Shown: piece after piece, positions 1 to 5,587 of the stretch
Numbering within the stretch: position 1 is the first letter of the stretch
How the letters are laid out: every line of letters starts with the position of its first letter
Source: an uncultured Anaerolineaceae bacterium
GTDB lineage: Bacteria > Chloroflexota > Anaerolineae > Anaerolineales > Anaerolineaceae
Direction: 5' to 3'
DNA length: 5,587 bases
Assembly: GCA_937920255.1 (NCBI GenBank)
Contig: CALDSL010000020.1
Span: 1-5,587, forward strand
Made by a program: the position numbers and the translations under genes
The notes under the pieces: generated by a model
Databases searched by the model: none
The model's input: only the letters and a program-made list of their open reading frames with translations
Told to the model about the DNA's origin: nothing

Positions 1-28
1 GGCAAAAATGTCTTAGCTTGATACGTAT

Positions 29-50
29 GAGACGCAAGATTTTGCGTCTC
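29..50. repeat. Short perfect inverted repeat (hairpin element)
   Basis: The arms GAGACGCAA (29-37) and TTGCGTCTC (42-50) are exactly complementary around a 4-nt spacer. The symmetry continues outward with one extra base: GTA at 25-27 on the left, then T28, matches TAC at 51-53 on the right. The 8-bp palindrome ATACGTAT (21-28) abuts the left side. The element lies about 55 nt beyond the stop of the phosphohexomutase gene, so it could end or stabilise that transcript. On the minus strand, however, it is followed by mixed sequence rather than a T run, so it is not a textbook intrinsic terminator. Similar GTAGAGACGC-type hairpins are, from memory, scattered in Chloroflexota and cyanobacterial genomes. 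A dispersed repeat is the more likely reading. Confidence 0.75.
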
Positions 51-103
51 TACCGTTTAGGTACATCAATTTGCGCGGCCCGCTCCACGCGATTATCCTT
101 AAT

Positions 104-1564
104 CTACGACACGCTGGCAGCCACCTGCTCGCCGTACTGCATCAGGGCCTTGACCATTTCTTTGCTGCGCCCTTCGGCGTAGACGCGCAGCACCGGCTCA
201 GTGCCGGAGGGGCGAATGAGCAGCCACGAGTCGTCCGAGAGGATGTACTTGACCCCGTCAGTCGAGCTGACCGCGACGATGCGCTCGCCGCCGATTTCGG
301 CCGGGTATTCGTTGGTGAGTTTCTCGGTCATCTGGCTCTTGGACACCGGGCGGCCCAGGCGCAGATCGGTGCGCTCGTAGAACGCGGGGCCCACGTCTTC
401 CAGCAGATCTTCCACCAGTTCGTGCAGGGTGGCGCCGCTGGTGGCCACGATCTCGACCAGCATCAAGCCCATCAGCACGCCGTCGCCCTCGGGGATGTGG
501 CCCTTGAACGAAATGCCGCCCGATTCTTCGCCGCCCAGCAGCACGTCTTCTTTGAGCATGTAATCGGCGATGTGGTTGAAGCCGACCGGGGTTTCGTGCA
601 TCGGCAGTCCATAGCGCGCCGCCAGCCGGTCGATCATGCGCGTGGTGGACACGGTGCGCACCACCGAGCCGCTCCAGCCGCGCTTTTCCACCAGGTGCTT
701 GAGGGTGAGGGCCATAATCTTGTGCGGGTCGATGAAGATGCCGCGCTCGTCCATCGCGCCGATGCGGTCGGCGTCACCGTCGGTGGCCAGGCCGAAATTG
801 CCCAGCCCGTTGCACACCGCGCCGGCCAGCGCGCCCAGGTAGCGCCCGATGGGTTCGGGGTGCACGCCGCCAAAACCGGGGTTCATCTCGTTGCGGATCT
901 CGGCCACTTCGCAGCCGGTGCCCTGCAGGATGCCGCGGATGACACCGCGCCCGGCGCCGTACATCGAATCGACCACAATGCGCGGCGGGTTGTCGGCGAT
1001 GGCGTCGAAGTCGATCAGGGTGCGCAGGTGCTGGTTGTAATCCAGAATGGGGTTGAATTTTTCGATTAACTTTTGCGCGCGGGCCTGCTCAAAATCCATC
1101 AGGTTGGGGCCGCGCCCCAGGCTTTCGTTGTCGTTGAGGTAGACCTCCACGCGCCGGCACTGCTCAGGCAAGGCCGAACCGCCGTAGGCCGACTTGAGCT
1201 TGATGCCGTTGTAGCGCGGAGCGTTGTGCGAGGCGGTGATCATAATGCCGCCCATGGCGTGCTTATGCTGTACCGCGTACGAAATGGCGGGGGTGGGCAC
1301 GTCGGCGTTGCTGAGGAAGACCTTGTACCCGTTGGCGGCCAGCACGCGCGCGGCTTCGGCGGCGTAACGGTCGGAAAGGAAGCGCGGGTCGTACCCCACC
1401 ACCATCAGGCGCGGATCGGGCGCATCGGGCAGCGGCGTGCCGTTGTTCCAGTTCTCCGAAGCCACCGCGTCGGCGATGGCCTGCACTACCAGCCGCAGGT
1501 TGGTGAAGGTGAAAGTGTCTGAGATTACCGCGCGCCAGCCGTCCGTTCCAAAGTGTATGGTCAT
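104..1564 (-). CDS. Phosphoglucomutase/phosphomannomutase family protein (alpha-D-phosphohexomutase)
   Basis: This cytoplasmic enzyme family interconverts hexose-6-phosphate and hexose-1-phosphate through a phosphoserine, supplying precursors for nucleotide sugars. The 486-residue protein has normal family length and all four active-site elements in order. FGTDGWR is at 5-11, and the phosphoserine loop TASHNAP (110-116) has catalytic Ser112. The metal-binding loop DGDADR (262-267) has Asp262, Asp264 and Asp266. The sugar-binding loop GGEESGG is at 344-350, and the phosphate-binding loop RPSGTEP at 451-457. The ATG at 1564-1562 has the ribosome site GAGGAG (1577-1572) 7 nt upstream, which fixes the start; the stop is TAG. 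It lies 67 nt downstream of the DUF389-like gene on the same strand and may be read from its own promoter. Glucose, mannose and glucosamine phosphates are all possible substrates, and sequence reading alone does not choose between them. Confidence 0.95.
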   Translation of the reverse strand: MTIHFGTDGWRAVISDTFTFTNLRLVVQAIADAVASENWNNGTPLPDAPDPRLMVVGYDPRFLSDRYAAEAARVLAANGYKVFLSNADVPTPAISYAVQHKHAMGGIMITASHNAPRYNGIKLKSAYGGSALPEQCRRVEVYLNDNESLGRGPNLMDFEQARAQKLIEKFNPILDYNQHLRTLIDFDAIADNPPRIVVDSMYGAGRGVIRGILQGTGCEVAEIRNEMNPGFGGVHPEPIGRYLGALAGAVCNGLGNFGLATDGDADRIGAMDERGIFIDPHKIMALTLKHLVEKRGWSGSVVRTVSTTRMIDRLAARYGLPMHETPVGFNHIADYMLKEDVLLGGEESGGISFKGHIPEGDGVLMGLMLVEIVATSGATLHELVEDLLEDVGPAFYERTDLRLGRPVSKSQMTEKLTNEYPAEIGGERIVAVSSTDGVKYILSDDSWLLIRPSGTEPVLRVYAEGRSKEMVKALMQYGEQVAASVS

Positions 1565-1571
1565 GCAAATG

Positions 1572-1577
1572 CTCCTC
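1572..1577 (-). promoter_or_regulatory. Ribosome binding site of the phosphohexomutase gene
   Basis: GAGGAG on the minus strand is followed by a 7-nt spacer and the ATG at 1564. It is the clearest Shine-Dalgarno site among the minus-strand genes on the left, and it shows that this gene starts translation independently of the gene upstream. Confidence 0.8.
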
Positions 1578-1613
1578 AGAAATTTTTTATCGTTATTCCG
1601 GTTGGAAACCTGG

Positions 1614-1619
1614 ATTATA
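1614..1619 (-). promoter_or_regulatory. Possible -10 box of the phosphohexomutase gene
   Basis: A perfect TATAAT on the minus strand lies 12 nt past the stop of the DUF389-like gene and 49 nt before the mutase ATG, in an AT-rich patch within high-GC DNA. I find no good -35 box at 16-18 nt; that stretch falls inside the end of the upstream gene. A small imperfect dyad (GGTT at 1600-1603, AACC at 1607-1610) sits in the presumed leader. Read-through from upstream is an alternative or additional source of transcript. Confidence 0.45.
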
Positions 1620-1631
1620 ACCGATCTTGCG

Positions 1632-2888
1632 TCACCACTCCGGGGCGGGGGTGGCGGTGGTGAGCAGGTCGCGCACCACCCAGCCTTCGCGGCCGTCCGG
1701 CGTGCGAATGTGCACCCAGGTGACGCCGTCGGTGTAGACCGCGTCTGAAAGTACCACCACCAGCACGCCGTTGATCAGTGACGCCACGTAGGGCGTGTTG
1801 AAGCCTGGCGTTTCGTGCACGATCACCCCGCCGCCTTCATCCGAGCTGACAATGGCCCATACCGGGGTGGGGATGGGGGTGGTGGTGATGGTGGGCGTGC
1901 GGGTGGGGATGATGGTGTTGGTGGGGGTGCGCGTGGCCGTGGGCGGTTGGGGCGTGTCGCTGGCTGCGAGCGTGGCGGTGAACGCGGCTGCGCCGCTGGT
2001 CGCGGCTGGGGTCCGGCTGGCATCCGCGGCGGGCGGGTCCGTGGCTTCTGCGGCCGCGGCGGTGGCAGCCGGGGTTTGCGCCATGTTCAGCGGCGCGGCG
2101 GGCTGGGCGGATGCGCGCAGGAGCAGCAGCGCCAGCATCACCGCGGCAACGCTGACCAGCGCGGCGGCGGCCAGCCAGGCGGTGCGGCGCGGCCGCAAAC
2201 CTGTTGCCACCAGCACCAGCGCCCCGGCCAGCGCGGCCAGCGCCACGTGCAACAGGTAGACCTGCAGGGCCGGGATCCACACGCCGGGCATGCCGCTGCC
2301 CAATCCAAAGCCGGCCACGCCTACTGGCAGGTAGAGTTCGTAGGCCAGGGCCACGCTGGTGACCAGCGGGCGCTGTTCCGGCCAGCGCACGATGGTGTAG
2401 GCCGTAAGGCCGGCGCCCAGCAGCAGCAAGATTACATCGGGCCACGAGAAACGCGCGTGATACAGCACCTGCTCAAATGTCAGGTTGGGGATCAGCCGCG
2501 CCAGCCAGCCGGCCAGCGCGCCCCACAGCAGCAGGAACAGGCTGCCGGTGAGCAGCGCGCCGGTCATGCGCGCGAAGAAGCGCCCCGAACCGAGCACGGT
2601 CGAGAACGCCAGCCCCGCCACCGGCCCCATAAAGGGCGCCAGCAGCGCGGTGAGCACGTAGAAGGCGGGCGCGTCCACCAGAATGGCGACGACCAGCGCC
2701 AGGCCGGACAGCAGGCTGAACAGGAAGAAGTCGAACGACGGCGTGACGCGGTGGGCCAACTCCTCCAGAAACGCGGCATGTTCCTCGCTGCTGGCAGGAA
2801 AGGCGATGCGGCGCGAACGCCGGCGGCGCACCGCGGCTTGAGACGTTTCGTCATCCGGTGGCAGGTTGGAGCCGTTGATTTCGCTCAT
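1632..2888 (-). CDS. DUF389-like multi-pass membrane protein with C-terminal SH3 domain
   Basis: This 418-residue protein has a charged N-terminus (1-50, with an Arg cluster at 21-27) and about seven hydrophobic helices near 53-71, 76-96, 110-130, 151-167, 177-197, 207-228 and 238-257. A Thr/Pro/Ala-rich linker follows (about 259-343), then a compact beta-rich domain (about 344-411) that reads as a bacterial SH3 domain, including GVTWVHIR and EGWV. The first helices, with ALLAPFMGPVAGLAF at 81-95, resemble the DUF389 (TIGR00341-type) family, whose role is unknown. The SH3 domain may bind cell-wall or surface material, which would place the C-terminus outside the membrane; this is inference. 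The chosen ATG at 2888 overlaps the HAD stop as ATGA. A longer in-frame reading to 3014 lies wholly inside the HAD gene and lacks conservation signals. No Shine-Dalgarno precedes 2888, so translation probably depends on coupling. Confidence 0.85.
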   Translation of the reverse strand: MSEINGSNLPPDDETSQAAVRRRRSRRIAFPASSEEHAAFLEELAHRVTPSFDFFLFSLLSGLALVVAILVDAPAFYVLTALLAPFMGPVAGLAFSTVLGSGRFFARMTGALLTGSLFLLLWGALAGWLARLIPNLTFEQVLYHARFSWPDVILLLLGAGLTAYTIVRWPEQRPLVTSVALAYELYLPVGVAGFGLGSGMPGVWIPALQVYLLHVALAALAGALVLVATGLRPRRTAWLAAAALVSVAAVMLALLLLRASAQPAAPLNMAQTPAATAAAAEATDPPAADASRTPAATSGAAAFTATLAASDTPQPPTATRTPTNTIIPTRTPTITTTPIPTPVWAIVSSDEGGGVIVHETPGFNTPYVASLINGVLVVVLSDAVYTDGVTWVHIRTPDGREGWVVRDLLTTATPAPEW

Positions 2889-3355
2889 TTGCGTAAGGTT
2901 GCCACGATCCTGAGGGGTTTTTCGAATAAAGCGAATGCGGAAAGAATATCGGGCACCACCAGGTCGGCGGCGGTGAGGGTCGAAACAGCCGCGCCCTCGG
3001 GCGAGAGCACGCACACGCCCAGCGCGGCGGCGCGCAGCATCCCGGCGTCGTTGGCGCCCTGTCCGATGGCAGCCACGCGGCCGGCGCCCAGGCGCTCGAT
3101 CAGGGCGGCCTTTTGCGCGGCTTCGTTCCCAGGCGTCAGCCGCACGGCCTGGGTGTTGAGCAGGCGGTCGATTTCAGACTGCAGCCCGTGCGTATCGGCG
3201 GTGACCAGGTGGATTTGCAGCCGGTCGCGCAGATTGTTGATGGCGCGCGCCACGCCGTCGATCAACCGGCCGTCCAGCGTGAGCGTGCCGTTGACGTCGC
3301 AAACCAGGTGATCGAGTTGGATGGAATCGCGCCCAGGGATCAGGAGCTCAATCAT
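2885..3355 (-). CDS. Small HAD-family protein (soluble P-type-ATPase-like, COG4087 type)
   Basis: This is a 156-residue single-domain HAD-fold protein. Motif I is DVNGT at 20-24, with nucleophile Asp20 and Asn at the +2 position. Motif II is the Thr of VTAD (51-54). A probable motif III Lys is at 82 and motif IV is GQGANDAGM (98-106), with Asp103 as the metal ligand. There is no cap domain. The overall pattern, including an N-terminal PGR stretch, LDHLVCDVNGTL and a C-terminal ALFEKPLRIVATLR, matches what I recall of the COG4087 'soluble P-type ATPase' group, whose substrate is not established. The ATG at 3355 is chosen because everything upstream in this frame is antisense to the divergent lipoprotein or lies in the promoter gap. 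Its TGA overlaps the ATG of the DUF389-like gene by 4 nt, so the two form an operon. A weak AGAAG precedes the ATG too closely for a normal ribosome site. Confidence 0.92.
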   Translation of the reverse strand: MIELLIPGRDSIQLDHLVCDVNGTLTLDGRLIDGVARAINNLRDRLQIHLVTADTHGLQSEIDRLLNTQAVRLTPGNEAAQKAALIERLGAGRVAAIGQGANDAGMLRAAALGVCVLSPEGAAVSTLTAADLVVPDILSAFALFEKPLRIVATLRK

Positions 3356-3362
3356 ATCTTCT

Positions 3363-3368
3363 ATTATA
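3363..3368 (-). promoter_or_regulatory. -10 box of the HAD/DUF389 operon (possibly leaderless)
   Basis: TATAAT on the minus strand ends 7 nt before the ATG at 3355, so transcription would be expected to begin at or next to the start codon. It overlaps the plus-strand TATAAT at 3365-3370. No convincing -35 hexamer is seen at 16-18 nt. The perfect hexamer, its AT-rich setting in a short divergent gap and its position support it. Confidence 0.55.
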
Positions 3369-3370
3369 AT
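3365..3370 (+). promoter_or_regulatory. -10 box of the lipoprotein gene
   Basis: TATAAT on the plus strand lies 49 nt before the ATG at 3420, giving a leader of roughly 40 nt that includes the GGAG ribosome site at 3403-3406. It shares four base pairs with the opposite-facing TATAAT at 3363-3368. A -35 match is not evident, so an activator or an unusual sigma factor is possible. Confidence 0.5.
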
Positions 3371-3402
3371 ACAGTGTCTGAGGCCCTTCCGAAATCGAAT
3401 TT

Positions 3403-3406
3403 GGAG
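3403..3406 (+). promoter_or_regulatory. Ribosome binding site of the lipoprotein gene
   Basis: GGAG within TTGGAGATAACC is followed by a 13-nt spacer to the ATG at 3420, longer than ideal. No nearer purine-rich site is seen and no alternative start fits the signal peptide better, so 3420 is kept as the start. Confidence 0.5.
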
Positions 3407-3419
3407 ATAACCAACCCTG

Positions 3420-4502
3420 ATGAAATTGCAGCGTTCTTCCCGTTTCTTACCCGTATTTGTCGTTTTGCTGGTTTTGTTGTTTACCGCGGGCTGCGCCACG
3501 CCAACGCCCGCCACCCTTGAGCCGAGCGAGGCCGCCGACGCGGTGGCCACGATGGTGGCCGCCACCATGGCCGCCAGCGCGCAGCCGGTCCACACCCAGG
3601 CGCCAACGGCCGAGGAACTGCCCACGCTGGCATCCTCGGCTCGCGTGCTGGTGGTAACCGGCGGCGCTCCGCAAGCCCAGGCGGACGCGCTGGCCGGGGT
3701 GGTGCGCGAGCTGGCGGCGCAGGACGGGTTGAACGTGGAGAGCAAGAGCGAAATCACCCCCGGCGACCTGGACGGGAACGTGCGCGTGGTGGTGATGGCC
3801 GCGCCGCCCGCGAACCTGGACCAATTGCTCCAGGCGGGCAGTGGGACGCAGTTTGTGGTGGTCAGCACGAGCAGCGTGGCGCAGGAAGCCGCCAACCTTT
3901 CGGTGATCACCTCCAACCCAGCTTATGAGACCTTCCTGGCCGGTTATATCGCCGAGCTGATCACCGGCCGTATCGCCCCGGTAGCGCTGCTGCCTTCGGA
4001 CGCCGGCGATACCGCCACGCTGCAAGATGCATTTCTGACCGGCGGGCGCTTCTTCTGCGGCGCGTGCCGGCTGCTGCCCAATTTTGAGAACGTATCGCCG
4101 GTGGTGGTGGCTCAGCCCGCCGCCAGCGATGCCGCGGCATGGAACGCGGCCATCACGCCGCTGGCCAAGTTCGGATTGGACGTGGTCTACCTGCCCGCCG
4201 AGAGTGCCAGCGAAGAGGTGATCGGGTTACTGGCGAACAGCGCACAGCGCGTGATCGGCAATTTTGACCCCCCGGCCGCGCTGCGCGGTAAGTGGGTGGC
4301 CACCGTGCGCGCCGACGCCGGCGAAACCCTGCGCAGCCTGTGGCCGGATCTGATGGCCGGCAACGGCGGCCAGCGCCTGGCCGCGCGGGTGGCGGTGACC
4401 GAGATCGGCGCGCAGTGGCTCACCCCCGGCCGCCAGCGCCTGGTGACCGAACTACGCGAGCGCCTCGAAAGCGGGGAAGTCAGCCCGCTGGAAGAAAAGT
4501 AA
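3420..4502 (+). CDS. Lipoprotein with BMP-like (basic membrane protein) substrate-binding fold
   Basis: This 360-residue protein begins with a lipoprotein signal: Lys and Arg residues at 2-8, a hydrophobic core at 9-21 and lipobox TAGC with Cys25 as the predicted lipidated residue. An Ala/Thr/Met-rich stalk (about 26-70) follows. The body (about 74-350) alternates strands and helices like type-I periplasmic binding proteins. The segment YETFLAGYIAELITG (169-183) and a C-terminal ERLESGEVSPL (347-357) recall the BMP/PnrA family, which feeds nucleosides or other small ligands to ABC transporters. No permease or ATPase gene is next to it, so the ligand is unknown and a sensory role is possible. 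Cys213 and Cys216 form a CxxC pair. It is the only plus-strand gene, divergent from the HAD gene and convergent with the sugar transferase. The family call is moderate; the lipoprotein call is strong. Confidence 0.8.
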   Translation: MKLQRSSRFLPVFVVLLVLLFTAGCATPTPATLEPSEAADAVATMVAATMAASAQPVHTQAPTAEELPTLASSARVLVVTGGAPQAQADALAGVVRELAAQDGLNVESKSEITPGDLDGNVRVVVMAAPPANLDQLLQAGSGTQFVVVSTSSVAQEAANLSVITSNPAYETFLAGYIAELITGRIAPVALLPSDAGDTATLQDAFLTGGRFFCGACRLLPNFENVSPVVVAQPAASDAAAWNAAITPLAKFGLDVVYLPAESASEEVIGLLANSAQRVIGNFDPPAALRGKWVATVRADAGETLRSLWPDLMAGNGGQRLAARVAVTEIGAQWLTPGRQRLVTELRERLESGEVSPLEEK

Positions 4503-4541
4503 CGGCCAATAGCGATTTTAGGCTTTGTAATAAGCTTAACT

Positions 4542-4592
4542 GCGAAGGGAACGCGAAGGAAATTATTAAGAAATACTTCGCGTTCCCTTCGC
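4542..4592. repeat. 17-bp perfect inverted repeat between convergent genes
   Basis: The arm GCGAAGGGAACGCGAAG (4542-4558) is the exact reverse complement of 4576-4592, with a 17-nt AT-rich spacer (4559-4575). Beyond the right arm the motif continues as degenerate heptamers: CTTCGCG at 4576 and 4587, CTTCGCT at 4596 and CTTGGCG at 4604. The element fills most of the 127-bp gap (4503-4629) where the lipoprotein and sugar-transferase genes converge, a natural place for a shared bidirectional transcript end. Neither strand has a T run directly after the stem, so rho-independent termination is not assured. The composite of CTTCGCG-like units resembles dispersed intergenic repeats I associate with Chloroflexota. 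I see nothing else in this gap. Confidence 0.85.
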
Positions 4593-4629
4593 GCTCTTCG
4601 CTTCTTGGCGGTTTTGCTTTCCAATTTTA

Positions 4630-5250
<621 letters not shown>

Positions 5251-5253
<3 letters not shown>

Positions 5254-5268
5254 GGGGATTACCCCTCG
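5251..5268 (-). promoter_or_regulatory. Ribosome site and start codon of the sugar transferase inside a potential hairpin
   Basis: On the minus strand, CGAGGGG (5268-5262) can pair with CCCCTTG (5257-5251) in RNA, giving seven base pairs with one G-U. The loop UAAU (5261-5258) contains the UAA stop of the HPr gene. The 5' arm is the Shine-Dalgarno sequence and the 3' arm ends in the TTG start codon. A ribosome finishing HPr would open this stem, so the structure fits translational coupling. It is read directly from sequence but untested. Confidence 0.55.
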
Positions 5269-5534
5269 CCAAAATTGCTTTCGATCAGGCGGGTGAGCGC
5301 GGCCGCGGCTTCTTCTTCGTCCTCGCCCTCGATCTGCAGCTCGATCTCGTCGTTCTGATCCACGCCCAGGCTGAGCACGCTGAGGATGCTCTTGGCGTTC
5401 ATCCACGAGCCCTTCGAGCCGTGCTTGCGCAGGCGGATCTTGCTCTTAAAGCTGCCAGCCGTTTTGACAAAATCGGTCGCGGGCCGGGCATGCAGACCCA
5501 CTTCATGACGCACGACAATATGGAAATTCACCAT
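5259..5534 (-). CDS. HPr-family phosphocarrier protein
   Basis: HPr is a small cytoplasmic protein that takes a phosphate from enzyme I on a histidine and passes it to sugar-specific PTS components or regulators. The 91-residue product has the active-site signature GLHARPA at 13-19, with His15 and Arg17. It also has a NAKSILSVLSLG segment (46-57) in which Ser49 corresponds to the Ser46 site used by HPr kinase/phosphorylase in Firmicutes. The C-terminus (about 68-91) is acidic and slightly longer than in the usual 85-88-residue proteins. The ATG at 5534 has GGAGGG (5549-5544) 9 nt upstream. No enzyme I, EII or HPr kinase gene is in the window. The next gene is a phosphoglycosyl transferase only 5 nt away, an unusual partner. 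Without PTS neighbours it could be regulatory rather than transport-linked. Confidence 0.96.
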   Translation of the reverse strand: MVNFHIVVRHEVGLHARPATDFVKTAGSFKSKIRLRKHGSKGSWMNAKSILSVLSLGVDQNDEIELQIEGEDEEEAAAALTRLIESNFGEG

Positions 5535-5543
5535 TCTCCGCTG

Positions 5544-5549
5544 CCCTCC
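5544..5549 (-). promoter_or_regulatory. Ribosome binding site of the HPr gene
   Basis: GGAGGG on the minus strand lies 9 nt before the ATG at 5534. A second GGAG abuts the ATG too closely to serve. This strong site supports the start, which also places His15 at the canonical position. Confidence 0.8.
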
Positions 5550-5566
5550 AGCTTGTGTATGGAATG

Positions 5567-5575
5567 GTTATACCA
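5567..5575 (-). promoter_or_regulatory. Possible extended -10 promoter of the HPr-transferase operon
   Basis: TGGTATAAC on the minus strand matches an extended -10 (TGn followed by a TATAAT-like hexamer with one mismatch). It would start a transcript about 25 nt before the HPr ATG. Any -35 box lies beyond the right edge of the window and cannot be judged. Confidence 0.45.
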
Positions 5576-5587
5576 GAGAATGGCGCG

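Noticed and set aside
71..1069. Plus-strand open frame of 332 codons opposite the phosphohexomutase
   Set aside because: It mirrors the mutase codons, is rich in His/Ala/Val/Gln without recognisable motifs and has no ribosome site. All mutase active-site loops are intact on the other strand.
1600..1610. Small dyad GGTT-gga-AACC before the phosphohexomutase gene
   Set aside because: A 4-bp stem is too short to call an operator or terminator, and no T run follows on the minus strand.
1815..3311. Long plus-strand open frame of 498 codons opposite the DUF389 and HAD genes
   Set aside because: The translation is Gly/Arg/Gln/His-rich low-complexity sequence with no family signature. It is antisense to two genes with clear domains, and long shadow frames are expected in high-GC DNA.
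3552..3568. Near-perfect 17-nt palindrome ATGGTGGC-C-GCCACCAT inside the lipoprotein gene
   Set aside because: It falls in the Ala/Thr/Met-rich stalk, where repeated GCC, ACC and ATG codons easily produce such symmetry. Nothing around it suggests an operator.
3356..3916. Upstream extension of the HAD frame to a start at 3916
   Set aside because: The added residues are antisense to the lipoprotein gene and cross the divergent promoter gap. The HAD homology starts right after the ATG at 3355.
5254..5406. Longer sugar transferase starting at the ATG at 5406
   Set aside because: The extra 51 residues are Arg/Gly/Asp-rich, lie within the HPr coding region in another frame and are unlike the family N-terminus. 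The TTG at 5253 has a suitable ribosome site.

Overview
The window is high-GC bacterial chromosomal DNA with six tightly packed genes. It most resembles a member of the Chloroflexota, perhaps Anaerolineae. That placement is an inference from family traits: a Thr/Pro-rich linker before a bacterial SH3 domain, a DUF389-type membrane protein, a BMP-like lipoprotein with an Ala/Thr/Met-rich stalk, and short dispersed inverted repeats between genes. I cannot confirm a species.

Layout from left to right. Bases 1-103 are non-coding, AT-richer, and carry a perfect 9-bp-stem hairpin repeat. A phosphoglucomutase/phosphomannomutase-family enzyme lies on the minus strand (1564 to 104) with its own ribosome site and a possible -10 box. 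Upstream of it is a two-gene minus-strand unit: a small HAD-family protein (3355 to 2885) whose stop overlaps the start of a seven-helix DUF389-like membrane protein with a C-terminal SH3 domain (2888 to 1632). A 64-bp divergent gap with overlapping back-to-back TATAAT boxes separates this unit from a plus-strand lipoprotein with a BMP/periplasmic-binding fold (3420-4502). A convergent 127-bp gap follows and holds a 17-bp perfect inverted repeat. The right end is a minus-strand pair: an HPr phosphocarrier (5534 to 5259) and, 5 nt downstream, a PglC-like phosphoglycosyl transferase (5253 to 4630) that probably starts at TTG.

Two genes point to polysaccharide or glycan synthesis: the phosphohexomutase makes hexose-1-phosphates and the phosphoglycosyl transferase loads a sugar-phosphate onto a lipid carrier. 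They are not in one transcription unit here, so a shared pathway is only a suggestion. The HPr-transferase pairing is the most unusual arrangement. It is supported by a potential mRNA hairpin that would hide the transferase ribosome site and start codon and place the HPr stop codon in the loop, which suggests translational coupling.

I see no CRISPR array, RNA gene, transposase, phage gene or clear new defence or biosynthetic system. Most observations concern gene coupling, short regulatory structures and dispersed repeats within recognisable families.
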